Positions 11,378 through 20,711 of a DNA stretch of 64,000 bases are shown here, piece after piece. The translations under genes and the position numbers were made by a program. The notes under the pieces are model-generated. The model was not told the DNA's origin, ran no database searches, and saw only the letters and a list, made by a program, of their open reading frames with translations. Every line of letters begins with the position of its first letter. The stretch's first letter is position 1. This DNA comes from Bog-793 sp963823945 (lineage in GTDB: Bacteria > Actinomycetota > Acidimicrobiia > Acidimicrobiales > Bog-793). Location: assembly GCA_963823945.1 (NCBI GenBank), contig CAWGNK010000005.1:310001-374000 (forward strand), given 5' to 3'.

Positions 11378-13474
11378 ATGGCGAACCCCGCACCCCGCCC
11401 CACCCCCCTGGCCAACATCCGCAATATCGGGATCATGGCCCACATCGACGCGGGCAAGACCACCGCGACCGAGCGGATCCTCTACTACACGGGCCGCAAC
11501 TACAAGATCGGCGAGGTCCACGACGGCGCCGCGACGATGGACTGGATGATCCAGGAGCAGGAGCGCGGCATCACGATCACCTCGGCCGCGACGACGGCGC
11601 ACTGGCGCGACTGCGCCGTCAACATCATCGACACGCCGGGTCACGTCGACTTCACCGTCGAGGTGGAGCGGTCGCTGCGCGTCCTCGACGGGGCCGTCGC
11701 CGTCTTCGACGCCGTCGCCGGCGTCGAGCCCCAGACCGAGACGGTCTGGCGCCAGGCGGACAAGTACAACGTTCCCCGGATCTGCTTCGTGAACAAGATG
11801 GACCGTGTCGGCGCCAACTTCGCCCGCACGGTCCAGATGATCCGGGACCGCCTCGACGCGATCCCGGCGGTCACCGAGCTGCCGCTCGGCGCCGAGTCCG
11901 GCTTCCGCGGGGTCGTCGACGTGGTCGCGATGAAGACCTACGTCTGGGACGATTCCGACAAGGGCGAGACCTGGCTCGAGGCCGAGGTCCCCGCCGGGCT
12001 CCTCGAGGCCGCCGCCGCGGCCCGCCACGATCTCGTCGACGAGATGTCGCACTACGACGACACGGTGATGTCGAAGTACGTCCACGACCAGGAGATCACG
12101 GCCGGCGACCTGCGAAGAGCACTGCGGGTGGGGACGATCTCCGGCCACATCGTGCCGGTGCTGTGCGGCTCGGCCTTCAAGAACAAGGGCATCCAGCCTC
12201 TGCTCGACGCCGTCGTCGACTACCTGCCGAGCCCCATCGACGTGCCGCCGGCGATCGGCCGCAGCCTGCGCGGCGACGAGGTCCTCGAGCGGCGCGCCGC
12301 CGACGACGAGCGGTTCTCGGCGCTGGCGTTCAAGATCCAGTCCGACCCGTTCGTCGGCAAGCTCACCTACCTGCGCGTCTACTCGGGGACGCTGCTCAAG
12401 GGCTCGGCGGTGCTGAACTCGACGAAGGACAAGCGCGAGCGCATCGGGCGCATCCTCGAGATGCACGCCAACCACCGCGAGGACCGCGACGCGATCTACG
12501 CCGGCGACATCGTCGCCGTCGTGGGGCTGAAGACGACGACGACCGGCGACACGCTGTGCGACGCCACCCACCCGATCGTGCTCGAGACGCTGACGTTCCC
12601 CGAGCCGGTCGTCCACGTCGCCGTCGAGCCGAGGACGAAGTCGGACCAGGACAAGCTCGGCCGGGCGCTCTTCGCGCTGTCCGAGGAGGATCCGACCTTC
12701 CGGGTGCGTACCGACGAGGAGACGGGCCAGACGGTGATCTCCGGCATGGGCGAGCTGCACCTCGAGGTGCTCGTCGACCGGATGCTGCGCGAGTTCTCCG
12801 TCGACGCCCACGTCGGCAAGCCGCAGGTCGCCTACCGCGAGACGATCCGCCACAAGGTCCACAAGGTCGAGGAGCGCTACGTCCGCCAGACCGGCGGGCA
12901 CGGCCAGTACGCCCACGTCGTCATCGACCTCGAGCCGACGGGCCCGGGCGGGGGCTACGAGTTCGTCGACAAGATCACCGGCGGGGTCATCCCGAAAGAG
13001 TTCATCCCCGCCGTCGACCACGGCATCCGCGAGGCGATGGAGTCCGGCGTGCTCGCCGGCTTCCCGGCCGTCGACCAGCGCGTGACGCTCACCTACGGCT
13101 CGTACCACGAAGTCGACTCCTCCGAGATGGCCTTCAAGATCGCCGGCTCGCTCGCCTGGAAGAAGGCCGCCCGCCGGGCGCACACGGTCATCCTCGAGCC
13201 GATCATGTCCGTCGAGATCGTCACCCCCGAGGAGCACATGGGCGATGTGATCGGCGACCTGTCCGCGCGCCGCGGCAAGGTCGAGGGCATGGAGCAGCGG
13301 GGGACGAGTCAGGTGATCCGGGCGCAGGTTCCATTGTCCGACATGTTCGGCTACGCTACCGACCTGCGTTCTCGCACCCAGGGGCGCGCGACGTTCACCA
13401 TGCAGTTCAACTCCTACCAGGAAGTTCCCGATTCGATCGCCCGGGAGATTGTCGCCCGGGCGACGGGGGAGTGA
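11378..13474 (+). CDS. fusA: Elongation factor G
   Basis: The 698-residue GTPase drives translocation of tRNA and mRNA and, with RRF, ribosome recycling. The P-loop AHIDAGKTT lies at residues 21-29, DTPGHVDF is the G3 element and NKMDR is the G4 element. Domain IV contains the TGGHGQYAHV stretch. Length and domain order are normal. It has an ATG start and sits in the str operon between rpsG and tuf. A short hairpin (13478-13492) follows four bases after the stop. Confidence 0.98.
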   Translation: MANPAPRPTPLANIRNIGIMAHIDAGKTTATERILYYTGRNYKIGEVHDGAATMDWMIQEQERGITITSAATTAHWRDCAVNIIDTPGHVDFTVEVERSLRVLDGAVAVFDAVAGVEPQTETVWRQADKYNVPRICFVNKMDRVGANFARTVQMIRDRLDAIPAVTELPLGAESGFRGVVDVVAMKTYVWDDSDKGETWLEAEVPAGLLEAAAAARHDLVDEMSHYDDTVMSKYVHDQEITAGDLRRALRVGTISGHIVPVLCGSAFKNKGIQPLLDAVVDYLPSPIDVPPAIGRSLRGDEVLERRAADDERFSALAFKIQSDPFVGKLTYLRVYSGTLLKGSAVLNSTKDKRERIGRILEMHANHREDRDAIYAGDIVAVVGLKTTTTGDTLCDATHPIVLETLTFPEPVVHVAVEPRTKSDQDKLGRALFALSEEDPTFRVRTDEETGQTVISGMGELHLEVLVDRMLREFSVDAHVGKPQVAYRETIRHKVHKVEERYVRQTGGHGQYAHVVIDLEPTGPGGGYEFVDKITGGVIPKEFIPAVDHGIREAMESGVLAGFPAVDQRVTLTYGSYHEVDSSEMAFKIAGSLAWKKAARRAHTVILEPIMSVEIVTPEEHMGDVIGDLSARRGKVEGMEQRGTSQVIRAQVPLSDMFGYATDLRSRTQGRATFTMQFNSYQEVPDSIAREIVARATGE

Positions 13475-13477
13475 GGG

Positions 13478-13543
13478 CCCGAAGCCTTCGGGAGGAGCCG
13501 GTGTCGACGGACGTCGACGCTGGGTCGACCCGATCCTCGGGTC
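13478..13543 (+). promoter_or_regulatory. fusA-tuf spacer with two perfect hairpins
   Basis: The 166-base spacer before tuf holds two hairpins with three-base loops. CCCGAA/TTCGGG spans 13478-13492 and GACCCGA/TCGGGTC spans 13527-13543. The sequence GTCGAC occurs three times between 13503 and 13528. The Shine-Dalgarno sequence of tuf is weak (GGAG 13 bases from the ATG). The structure may set the strong tuf expression or separate tuf from fusA. This is inference from sequence only. Confidence 0.4.
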
Positions 13544-13640
13544 GCAGGCAAGCGGGCGGACAAGCCCGGCAGGTTCAACGCAGTGAGGGAACGGCAGGGC
13601 CGAGGGGCGCTGCCCAGAGCAGACGGAGCTGTCGGCACCA

Positions 13641-14828
<1,188 letters not shown>

Positions 14829-14834
14829 TCAGCC

Positions 14835-15149
14835 GTGGCGCAGCGGATCCGTATCCGGCTCAAGGCCTACGACCACGAGGTGCTCGACCAGTCGACGAAG
14901 AAGATCGTCGAGACGGTGATGCGCACCCAGGCGAAGGTGCGCGGCCCGATCCCGCTGCCGACCGAGCGCCACCGCTACACGGTCGTGCGGTCGCCGCACA
15001 AGCACAAGGACAGCCGCGAGCACTTCGAGATGCGGATCCACAAGCGGCTCGTCGACATCGTCGAGCACGGCCCGAAGACCGTCGACTCGCTCCAGCGCCT
15101 GGACCTGCCCGCCGGGGTCGACATCGAGATCAAGATCCAGCAGGCCTAG
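14835..15149 (+). CDS. rpsJ: 30S ribosomal protein S10
   Basis: The 104-residue S10 is part of the 30S head and, as NusE, also joins the NusB antitermination complex. The N terminus QRIRIRLKAYDHEVLD and the VRSPHKHKDSREHFEMR loop are typical. The GTG start at 14835 lies six bases after tuf, with no room for its own promoter. It therefore appears to be transcribed with tuf. It is separated from rplC by a 265-base structured leader. Confidence 0.97.
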   Translation: MAQRIRIRLKAYDHEVLDQSTKKIVETVMRTQAKVRGPIPLPTERHRYTVVRSPHKHKDSREHFEMRIHKRLVDIVEHGPKTVDSLQRLDLPAGVDIEIKIQQA

Positions 15150-15160
15150 CGGGCAGCTGG

Positions 15161-15169
15161 TGATAGAGT
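15161..15169 (+). promoter_or_regulatory. Possible extended -10 promoter for the rplC operon
   Basis: TG-A-TAGAGT at 15161-15169 has the TGn extension that can replace a -35 element. It lies 11 bases after the rpsJ stop and upstream of the long rplC leader. No TTGACA-like -35 is present at the right spacing. Confidence 0.35.
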
Positions 15170-15177
15170 TCTCTCTC

Positions 15178-15298
15178 GCCGGGACGGTTCCCGGCGGGAT
15201 GCGAGGACGAAGTCCGAGCGTGCCCCGTCGCATGTGCGTCGGGGGACCGCCCGGCACGACTGATCTGCGCTCCGCTCGGTTAACGGGCGGAGCGCCCG
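15178..15298 (+). promoter_or_regulatory. Structured leader before rplC with alternative helices
   Basis: Three helices can be drawn. GCCGGGA (15178-15184) pairs with TCCCGGC (15189-15195). GCGCTCCGC (15267-15275) pairs with GCGGAGCGC (15287-15295). CGGGCG (15284-15289) pairs with CGCCCG (15293-15298). The last two share bases, so they exclude each other, as in an attenuator or protein-controlled switch. In enterobacteria L4 regulates the S10 operon through a leader, but that leader lies before rpsJ. Any similar control here is inference. Confidence 0.4.
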
Positions 15299-15414
15299 CG
15301 TGAGAAGGGGTGGTGTCCGCCGCCCCGTCGAACCCGGTGGACGCGGCACTCCCGCGGCTGGCGGGACCACAACGAGGCCCGGATGGCGGGCCGACACGGA
15401 GAAGCGACGAGACG

Positions 15415-16059
15415 ATGACACTGAAAGCGGTCGTCGGCGAGAAGATCGGGATGACCCAGATCTTCGACGCTGAGAACCGGGCGGTCCCCGTCACCGTCGT
15501 GAAGGTCGCGCCCCTGCGCGTCGTCCAGGTGAAGACGCCCGAGCGGGAGGGCTACTCCGCCCTGCAGGTCACCTACGGCTTCCGGCGGCCCGGCGCCGTC
15601 AACAAACCCGAGGCGGGGCACCTCGCCAAGGCCGGCGTCGACGCCGGGCGGCGGCTCGTCGAGCTGCGCGTCGACGACACCGAGGGCTACGCCCCCGGCC
15701 AGGAGATCGACCTGTCGATCCTGCAAGCCGGCGAGTTGGTCGACGTCACGGCGATCTCGAAGGGCAAGGGCTTCGCCGGCGGCATGAAGCGGCACCACTT
15801 CTCCGGCCAGGGCGCGGCCCACGGCAACCACAAGAAGCACCGCGCCCCCGGCTCCATCGGGGCCTGCGCGACCCCGGCCCGCGTCTTCAAGGGCACGAAG
15901 ATGGCCGGGCGCATGGGAGCCGAGCGGGTGACGACTCTCAACCTCGAGGTCGTCGAGGCCGACGCCGAACGCGAGATCGTCCTCGTGAAGGGCGCCGTGC
16001 CCGGTCCCCGGGGCGGCCTCGTCGTGATCCGCCAGGCCCTGAAAGGCAGTGCGAAGTGA
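15415..16059 (+). CDS. rplC: 50S ribosomal protein L3
   Basis: The 214-residue L3 is an early assembly protein whose loop reaches the peptidyl transferase centre. VGEKIGMTQIFD at the N terminus is the family hallmark. The GGMKRHHFSGQGAAHGNHKK loop and the GRMG stretch follow in order. The ATG at 15415 gives this canonical N terminus, and an in-frame extension back to 15310 has no homology-like content. The stop overlaps the rplD GTG (GTGA). Confidence 0.97.
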   Translation: MTLKAVVGEKIGMTQIFDAENRAVPVTVVKVAPLRVVQVKTPEREGYSALQVTYGFRRPGAVNKPEAGHLAKAGVDAGRRLVELRVDDTEGYAPGQEIDLSILQAGELVDVTAISKGKGFAGGMKRHHFSGQGAAHGNHKKHRAPGSIGACATPARVFKGTKMAGRMGAERVTTLNLEVVEADAEREIVLVKGAVPGPRGGLVVIRQALKGSAK

Positions 16060-16838
16060 GCGTCGACACCCTCGCCCGCCGCCAGGCTGCACCTCCCCTC
16101 GAGCCGGTGACCATCAACCGCACGACCGACGCCGGTGTCGTGCTCGGCGCGGTGACCCTCGACCCGAACTTCTTCGGCGTCGCGGTGAACGAGCCCCTCG
16201 TCCACCAGGTCGTCGTCGCCCAGCTGGCGGCGCGCCGCGCCGGCACCCAGAGCACGCGGACCCGCGCCGAGGTGCGCGGGGGCTCCGCCAAGCCGTACCG
16301 CCAGAAGGGCACGGGCAGCGCCCGCCAGGGCTCGATCCGGGCACCGCACTACGCCGGCGGCGGCGTCGCGCTCGGGCCCAAGCCCCGGGACTACTCGCAG
16401 CGCACACCGCGCAAGATGATCCAGCAGGCCTACCGCTGCGCCCTTTCCGACCGGGCGCGCGCCGGCGCGCTGCGGCTCATCGACCGCTGGACGATGGAGG
16501 TGCCGCGCACGAAAGACGCCCTCGCAGCCCTGCGGGCGCTCGGGTGCTCGGGGCGTGTCCTCGTCGTCGTCGGGCGCCAAGACGAGGTCGTCGAGCGGTC
16601 GTTCCGCAACGTCCCCGAGATCGTGACCTTGCCCGGCGACCAGGTGACGGCGTACGACCTGTTGGTGGCCGACGTCGTCGTGTACACGGACGACTCCCTG
16701 CCGGGCGAGGTGAGCGCCGCGCCCGCGACGCCCAGTTCCCCGGCCAAGGCCGGCCCCGCCAAGAAGGCGGCGCCCCGGAAGGCAGCCGCCAAGCCGGCCC
16801 CTGCCGCGCCGGAGACCGATGAACGGGGTGACGAATGA
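16056..16838 (+). CDS. rplD: 50S ribosomal protein L4 with Lys/Ala-rich tail
   Basis: L4 lines the peptide exit tunnel together with L22. The tunnel loop is recognisable from GGSAKPYRQKGTGSARQGS, and RKMIQQAYRCALSDR follows. The product has 260 residues, against about 205-225 in most bacteria. The extra C-terminal 45 or so residues are Ala/Lys/Pro-rich (SSPAKAGPAKKAAPRKAAAK). The GTG start overlaps the rplC stop by four bases, and the end overlaps rplW by four. The tail resembles in composition the much longer one on L22. Confidence 0.95.
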   Translation: MSVDTLARRQAAPPLEPVTINRTTDAGVVLGAVTLDPNFFGVAVNEPLVHQVVVAQLAARRAGTQSTRTRAEVRGGSAKPYRQKGTGSARQGSIRAPHYAGGGVALGPKPRDYSQRTPRKMIQQAYRCALSDRARAGALRLIDRWTMEVPRTKDALAALRALGCSGRVLVVVGRQDEVVERSFRNVPEIVTLPGDQVTAYDLLVADVVVYTDDSLPGEVSAAPATPSSPAKAGPAKKAAPRKAAAKPAPAAPETDERGDE

Positions 16839-17125
16839 CGACGAACCGGACGGTGCTGCTGCGTCCGATCATCTCCGAGAAGTCCTACGGCCTCATGGAG
16901 CACGGCGCCTACGTCTTCGTCGTCGACCCGAGGGCCTCCAAAGAGGAGATCCGTGACGCCGTCGAGGAGACCTTCGCCGTCCACGTCGCCAGCGTGAACA
17001 CGCTCAACCGCAAGGGCAAGCGCAAGCGGAGCCGCCGGAGCTCGACGTTCGGCCAGCGGCCCGACACCAAGCGGGCGATCGTGCGCCTCGTCGGCGAGGA
17101 CCGCATCGAGATGTTCGAGAGCTGA
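16835..17125 (+). CDS. rplW: 50S ribosomal protein L23
   Basis: The 96-residue L23 sits at the exit of the peptide tunnel and docks SRP, trigger factor and SecY. The N-terminal RPIISEKSY signature and the KRKRSRRSS rRNA-binding extension are visible. The ATG overlaps the rplD stop (ATGA), which supports the start and suggests translational coupling. rplB follows after ten bases. Confidence 0.96.
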   Translation: MTTNRTVLLRPIISEKSYGLMEHGAYVFVVDPRASKEEIRDAVEETFAVHVASVNTLNRKGKRKRSRRSSTFGQRPDTKRAIVRLVGEDRIEMFES

Positions 17126-17135
17126 GGGACGGGCC

Positions 17136-17972
17136 ATGGCAGTGCGCAAGCGCAAGCCGACGAGCGCCGGACGGCGCTTCCAGTCGGTCTCGGACTTCTC
17201 CGAGATCACGAAGGACCGGCCCGAGCGGACCCTCGTGGAGCCGCTGCCGTCGTCGGGAGGGCGCAACAGCTACGGGCGCATGACCTCCCGCCACCGCGGG
17301 GGCGGCCACAAGCGCCAGTACCGCGTCATCGACTTCTGGCGCGAGAAGGACGGCGTGCCGGCCCGGGTCGCCGCCATCGAGTACGACCCGAACCGCAACG
17401 CCCGCATCGCGCTGCTGCACTACGCCGACGGCGAGAAGCGCTACATCCTGGCCCCGCAGCGTGTCGTGGTCGGTGACGTGTTGCAGTCCGGCCACGGCGC
17501 CGACATCCGCCCGGGCAACGCGCTCCCGTTGCGCTACATCCCGGTCGGCTCCGTCGTCCACAACGTCGAGCTGCGGCCCGGGGGCGGGGGCAAGCTCGCG
17601 CGCGGCGCCGGCATGAGCGTGCAGGTCGTCGCCAAGGAGGGGACGCTCGCGACCCTGCGGCTGCCCTCGACCGAGATGCGCCGGGTGCCGATCGACTGCC
17701 GGGCGACGATCGGCGAGGTCGGCAACGCCGAGGCGGAGCTCATCTCGATCGGCAAGGCCGGGCGCAACCGCTGGCGCGGGGTGCGTCCGCAGTCCCGCGG
17801 TGTGGCGATGAACCCGGTCGACCATCCGCTGGGCGGCGGCGAGGGCAAGGCCTCCGGCGGACGCCACCCCGTCTCACCCTGGGGGAAGCCCGAGGGGCGT
17901 ACGCGCGCCCGTCACAAGACTTCGGATCAGCTCATCGTGCGCCGCCGACGCGGCCGCGGTGCGCGCCGTTGA
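17136..17972 (+). CDS. rplB: 50S ribosomal protein L2
   Basis: The 278-residue L2 contacts the peptidyl transferase centre and the intersubunit bridge. GRMTSRHRGGGHKRQYR lies near residue 50, and the C-terminal RGVAMNPVDHPLGGGEGK loop contains the His that is conserved across life. The length is normal. rpsS begins 19 bases after its stop. Confidence 0.98.
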   Translation: MAVRKRKPTSAGRRFQSVSDFSEITKDRPERTLVEPLPSSGGRNSYGRMTSRHRGGGHKRQYRVIDFWREKDGVPARVAAIEYDPNRNARIALLHYADGEKRYILAPQRVVVGDVLQSGHGADIRPGNALPLRYIPVGSVVHNVELRPGGGGKLARGAGMSVQVVAKEGTLATLRLPSTEMRRVPIDCRATIGEVGNAEAELISIGKAGRNRWRGVRPQSRGVAMNPVDHPLGGGEGKASGGRHPVSPWGKPEGRTRARHKTSDQLIVRRRRGRGARR

Positions 17973-17991
17973 GAGACCGAACGAGGACCGC

Positions 17992-18270
17992 ATGCCGCGC
18001 AGCCTGAAAAAGGGACCGTTCGTCGACGACCACCTGTTGCGCAAGGTCGACGACCTGAACGCGAAGAACGAGAAGCGCGTGATCAAGACCTGGTCGCGTC
18101 GTTCGACGATCATCCCGGACATGGTCGGTCACACGATCGCCGTGCACGACGGGCGTAAGCACGTCCCCGTCTACGTCACCGAGTCGATGGTCGGCCACAA
18201 GCTGGGCGAGTTCGCGCCGACCCGGACCTTCCGCTTCCACGCCGGCCAGGAACGCCAGGCGAGGCGCTGA
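17992..18270 (+). CDS. rpsS: 30S ribosomal protein S19
   Basis: The 92-residue S19 lies in the 30S head and forms a complex with S13. PRSLKKGPFVD at the N terminus and TWSRRSTIIPDMVGHTIAVH in the middle are signatures. I chose the ATG at 17992, preceded by GAACGAGGA. An in-frame upstream start at 17959 overlaps rplB and would add 11 residues not found in the family. rplV follows after two bases. Confidence 0.95.
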   Translation: MPRSLKKGPFVDDHLLRKVDDLNAKNEKRVIKTWSRRSTIIPDMVGHTIAVHDGRKHVPVYVTESMVGHKLGEFAPTRTFRFHAGQERQARR

Positions 18271-18272
18271 CG

Positions 18273-19082
18273 ATGACCGTCAAGACGAACGAGCGCCCCG
18301 GCACGCGCGCCGTGCTGCGGCACGCCAGGATGTCGGCCTACAAGGCGCGCGAGGTGCTCGACCTCGTGCGGGGGCTCGACTACACCCGCGCCGTGGAGCT
18401 ACTCGACCACACCGACCGCGGCGCCGGGCCGGTCGTCGCGAAGTTGCTCCGTTCGGCGGCTGCCAATGCCGAGCACAACGACGGGCAGTTCCCCGAGGAG
18501 CTCTACGTCGCGTCGTGCTACGCCGACGAGGGTTCCACCCTGCGCCGCTTCCGGCCACGCGCCCGCGGCCGGAGCAGCCGGATCCGCAAGCGCACCTGCC
18601 ACATCACGATCATCGTGTCGAGGATGTCCGAAGAGCAGATCGCGCGCCTGAAGGCGCGTTCGGCGGCGCAGAACGCCGACCGTCGTGCCCGCCGGGTCGC
18701 CGGTGCCCGGCGGCGCGCCCGGGCCACCGAGGCCGTCGAGGAGACGGCGGCACCCGAGGCGGACTTGGACACCGAGATGGCTGAGGAGACCGCGCCATCC
18801 GAGGCGGAGGCGAAGAAGACCCCCGCCAAGAAGGCGCCCGCCAAGAAGGCCGCCCCCGCCAAGGCCCCGGCGAAGAAGGCCGCGCCCGCCAAGAAGGCCG
18901 CGCCCGCCAAGAAGGCCGCGCCGGCCAAGAAGGCCGCGCCCGCCAAGGCCCCCGCCAAGAAGGCCGCCCCCGCCAAGAAGGCCCCCGCCAAGAAGGCGGC
19001 CTCGCCGGCCAAGGCGACGGGAGTGTTCGGGAGAATAGCGAAGAAGTCCACGCGTAAGCCGTCCGGGAAGGACCAGAGCTGA
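18273..19082 (+). CDS. rplV: 50S ribosomal protein L22 with a long histone H1-like C-terminal tail
   Basis: Residues 1 to about 120 are a normal L22, which lines the exit tunnel. HARMSAYKAREVLDLVRG and the ITIIVSRMSEE end are family marks. The protein continues to 269 residues, more than twice the usual 110-115. The extra part starts with an acidic segment (about 150-175) and then has many Ala-Lys-Lys-Ala-Pro units, ending in GRIAKKSTRKPSG. This Lys/Ala/Pro composition resembles histone H1 or HU tails in Actinomycetota. Both flanks are in the same frame, so this is not a frameshift. The stop overlaps the rpsC ATG by one base. Confidence 0.94.
   Translation: MTVKTNERPGTRAVLRHARMSAYKAREVLDLVRGLDYTRAVELLDHTDRGAGPVVAKLLRSAAANAEHNDGQFPEELYVASCYADEGSTLRRFRPRARGRSSRIRKRTCHITIIVSRMSEEQIARLKARSAAQNADRRARRVAGARRRARATEAVEETAAPEADLDTEMAEETAPSEAEAKKTPAKKAPAKKAAPAKAPAKKAAPAKKAAPAKKAAPAKKAAPAKAPAKKAAPAKKAPAKKAASPAKATGVFGRIAKKSTRKPSGKDQS
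18823..19014 (+). repeat. In-frame tandem repeat encoding PAKKA units in the L22 tail
   Basis: About 190 bases consist of near-identical copies of a 15-base unit close to GCCAAGAAGGCCGCG, with spacer variants that drop a Lys codon. It encodes the Ala-Lys-Lys-Ala-Pro repeats at the C-terminal end of rplV. Such tandem DNA repeats can expand or contract between strains. Confidence 0.85.
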
Positions 19083-20041
19083 TGGGCCAGAAGGTCAACC
19101 CGTACGGGTTCCGTCTCGGCATCACGACCGATTGGAAGTCGCGTTGGTTCGAGGACCGCGGCTACCAGAACGCCGTCGTCGAGGACTGGAAGATCCGGGA
19201 CTATCTGATGACCCAGCTCGAGTCGGCCGCTGTCAGCCGGATCGAGATCGAACGCACGCGCGACAGGCTGCGCGTCGACGTGCACACGGCGCGGCCGGGC
19301 ATCGTGATCGGGCGTCGCGGCGCCGAGGCCGACCGGCTCCGCCGCCACCTCGGGCGGATGACGAAGAACGCCAACATCCAGCTCAACATCCAGGAGATCA
19401 AGCAGCCCGAGCTCGACGCGGCGCTCATCGCCCAGGGGATCGCCGACCAGCTGATGCGGCGCATCAGCTTCCGGCGCGCGATGAAGCGGGCCATCCAGAC
19501 CGTGCAAAAGGCCGGGGCCCAGGGTGTGCGCGTCCAGTGCTCGGGCCGGCTCGGCGGTTCGGAGATGTCTCGTAAGGAGTCCTACCGCGAGGGCCGCGTG
19601 CCGCTGCACACCCTGCGCGCCGACATCGACTTCGGTTTCCGCGAGGCCCGCACCTCGACCGGGCGCGTCGGCGTGAAGGTCTGGATCTACAAGGGCGACA
19701 TCCTGCCGTACCGGACCGCCCCCGAGGACAAGATCGCCCGCGAGGCCGCGATGGCGGTCGGCGAGACCTCCGGCCAGGCCCGCCCGCGCCGGATCGTGTC
19801 GGCCGGCGGCGGCCGGCGGCGCCCGGAGATGGCCGAGCACCCCGCGCCACCGGACGAGGCTCCCGTGGTCGCCCCCGCGGCCGAGACCGAGGAAGCCCCC
19901 GCCGTCCCGCCGGCGCCCGAGACGGCGCCGCCTCCCGCCGATGACGCACTCGAGAAGCTCCTCGCCGAGGAAGAGGAGATCGAACGGCGCACCCGCGATG
20001 AGCACCACGAGACGCCGCACTTCCGCAAGGAGAACGACTGA
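19082..20041 (+). CDS. rpsC: 30S ribosomal protein S3 with acidic C-terminal tail
   Basis: S3 forms part of the mRNA entry channel. GQKVNPYGFRLGI at the N terminus, the KH-domain loop VIGRRGAEADRL and the GRLGGSEMSRKE stretch are all present. The product is 319 residues, compared with about 210-275 in most bacteria. The last 80 or so residues are Pro/Ala/Glu-rich and strongly acidic. The ATG overlaps the rplV stop. The acidic S3 tail directly follows the gene for the basic L22 tail; whether the two interact is unknown. Confidence 0.96.
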   Translation: MGQKVNPYGFRLGITTDWKSRWFEDRGYQNAVVEDWKIRDYLMTQLESAAVSRIEIERTRDRLRVDVHTARPGIVIGRRGAEADRLRRHLGRMTKNANIQLNIQEIKQPELDAALIAQGIADQLMRRISFRRAMKRAIQTVQKAGAQGVRVQCSGRLGGSEMSRKESYREGRVPLHTLRADIDFGFREARTSTGRVGVKVWIYKGDILPYRTAPEDKIAREAAMAVGETSGQARPRRIVSAGGGRRRPEMAEHPAPPDEAPVVAPAAETEEAPAVPPAPETAPPPADDALEKLLAEEEEIERRTRDEHHETPHFRKEND

Positions 20042-20043
20042 CG

Positions 20044-20484
20044 ATGCTGATGCCCAAGAAGGTGAAGCACCGTAAGCAGCACCGCGGCCGTCGCACGGGT
20101 CTCGCCAAGGGCGCCTACACGATCGACTTCGGCGACTACGGGATCAAGGCCCTCGAGGCCGGCTGGATCACGGCGCGCCAGATCGAGGCGGCCCGTATCG
20201 CGATGACGCGTCATGTGCGCCGCGGCGGCAAGGTCTGGATCCGGGTCTTCCCGGACAAGCCCGTCACGCAGAAGCCGGCCGAGACACGGATGGGCTCGGG
20301 CAAGGGCAATCCCGAGCACTGGGTGGCCGTCGTGCGGCCCGGGAAGATCATGTTCGAGATCGCCGGCGTCGACGAGCAGCTGGCCCGCGAGGCGATGGAA
20401 CGCGCGATCCAGAAGTTGCCCATCAAGGCCGAGGTCGTCATCCGTCCCGGGGTGGCTAGCGAGGCCGGGGGAGCGGCGAAATGA
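20044..20484 (+). CDS. rplP: 50S ribosomal protein L16
   Basis: The 146-residue L16 organises the A-site tRNA region of the 50S subunit. MLMPKKVKHRKQHRGRR is the typical N terminus. RMGSGKGNPEHWVAVV carries the loop with the conserved Arg that is hydroxylated in some bacteria. The ATG lies two bases after rpsC. The end overlaps rpmC by four bases. Confidence 0.97.
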   Translation: MLMPKKVKHRKQHRGRRTGLAKGAYTIDFGDYGIKALEAGWITARQIEAARIAMTRHVRRGGKVWIRVFPDKPVTQKPAETRMGSGKGNPEHWVAVVRPGKIMFEIAGVDEQLAREAMERAIQKLPIKAEVVIRPGVASEAGGAAK

Positions 20485-20711
20485 CGAAACCGAAGGATCT
20501 GCGCGCGCTCTCCGAGCTCGACCGGGCCCAGCGCCTCGCCGACGCGCACAAGGAGCTGTTCAATCTGCGCTTCCAGCTGGCGACTGGCCGGCTCGACAAC
20601 GTCAGCCGGATCGCGGTCGTCCGCAAGGACATCGCCCGGCTGATGACGATCGAGGGCGAGGACGCCGCGGCGGAGCAGCCGGCGGAGCCGACGAGGAGGA
20701 GCCGTGGCTGA
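20481..20711 (+). CDS. rpmC: 50S ribosomal protein L29
   Basis: The 76-residue protein is a two-helix hairpin beside the tunnel exit. ELFNLRFQLATGRLDN is the core signature. The ATG overlaps the rplP stop (ATGA). The short C-terminal extension is Glu/Pro-rich. The gene overlaps the start of rpsQ by eight bases. Confidence 0.95.
   Translation: MTKPKDLRALSELDRAQRLADAHKELFNLRFQLATGRLDNVSRIAVVRKDIARLMTIEGEDAAAEQPAEPTRRSRG

Noticed and set aside
17959..17991. rpsS starting 11 codons earlier
   Set aside because: It overlaps rplB and adds residues outside the family; ATG 17992 has a ribosome site and the canonical N terminus.
18273..19082. The long L22 tail as a frameshift or assembly error
   Set aside because: The frame stays open from a normal L22 core through the repeat to a stop that overlaps rpsC in the usual way.
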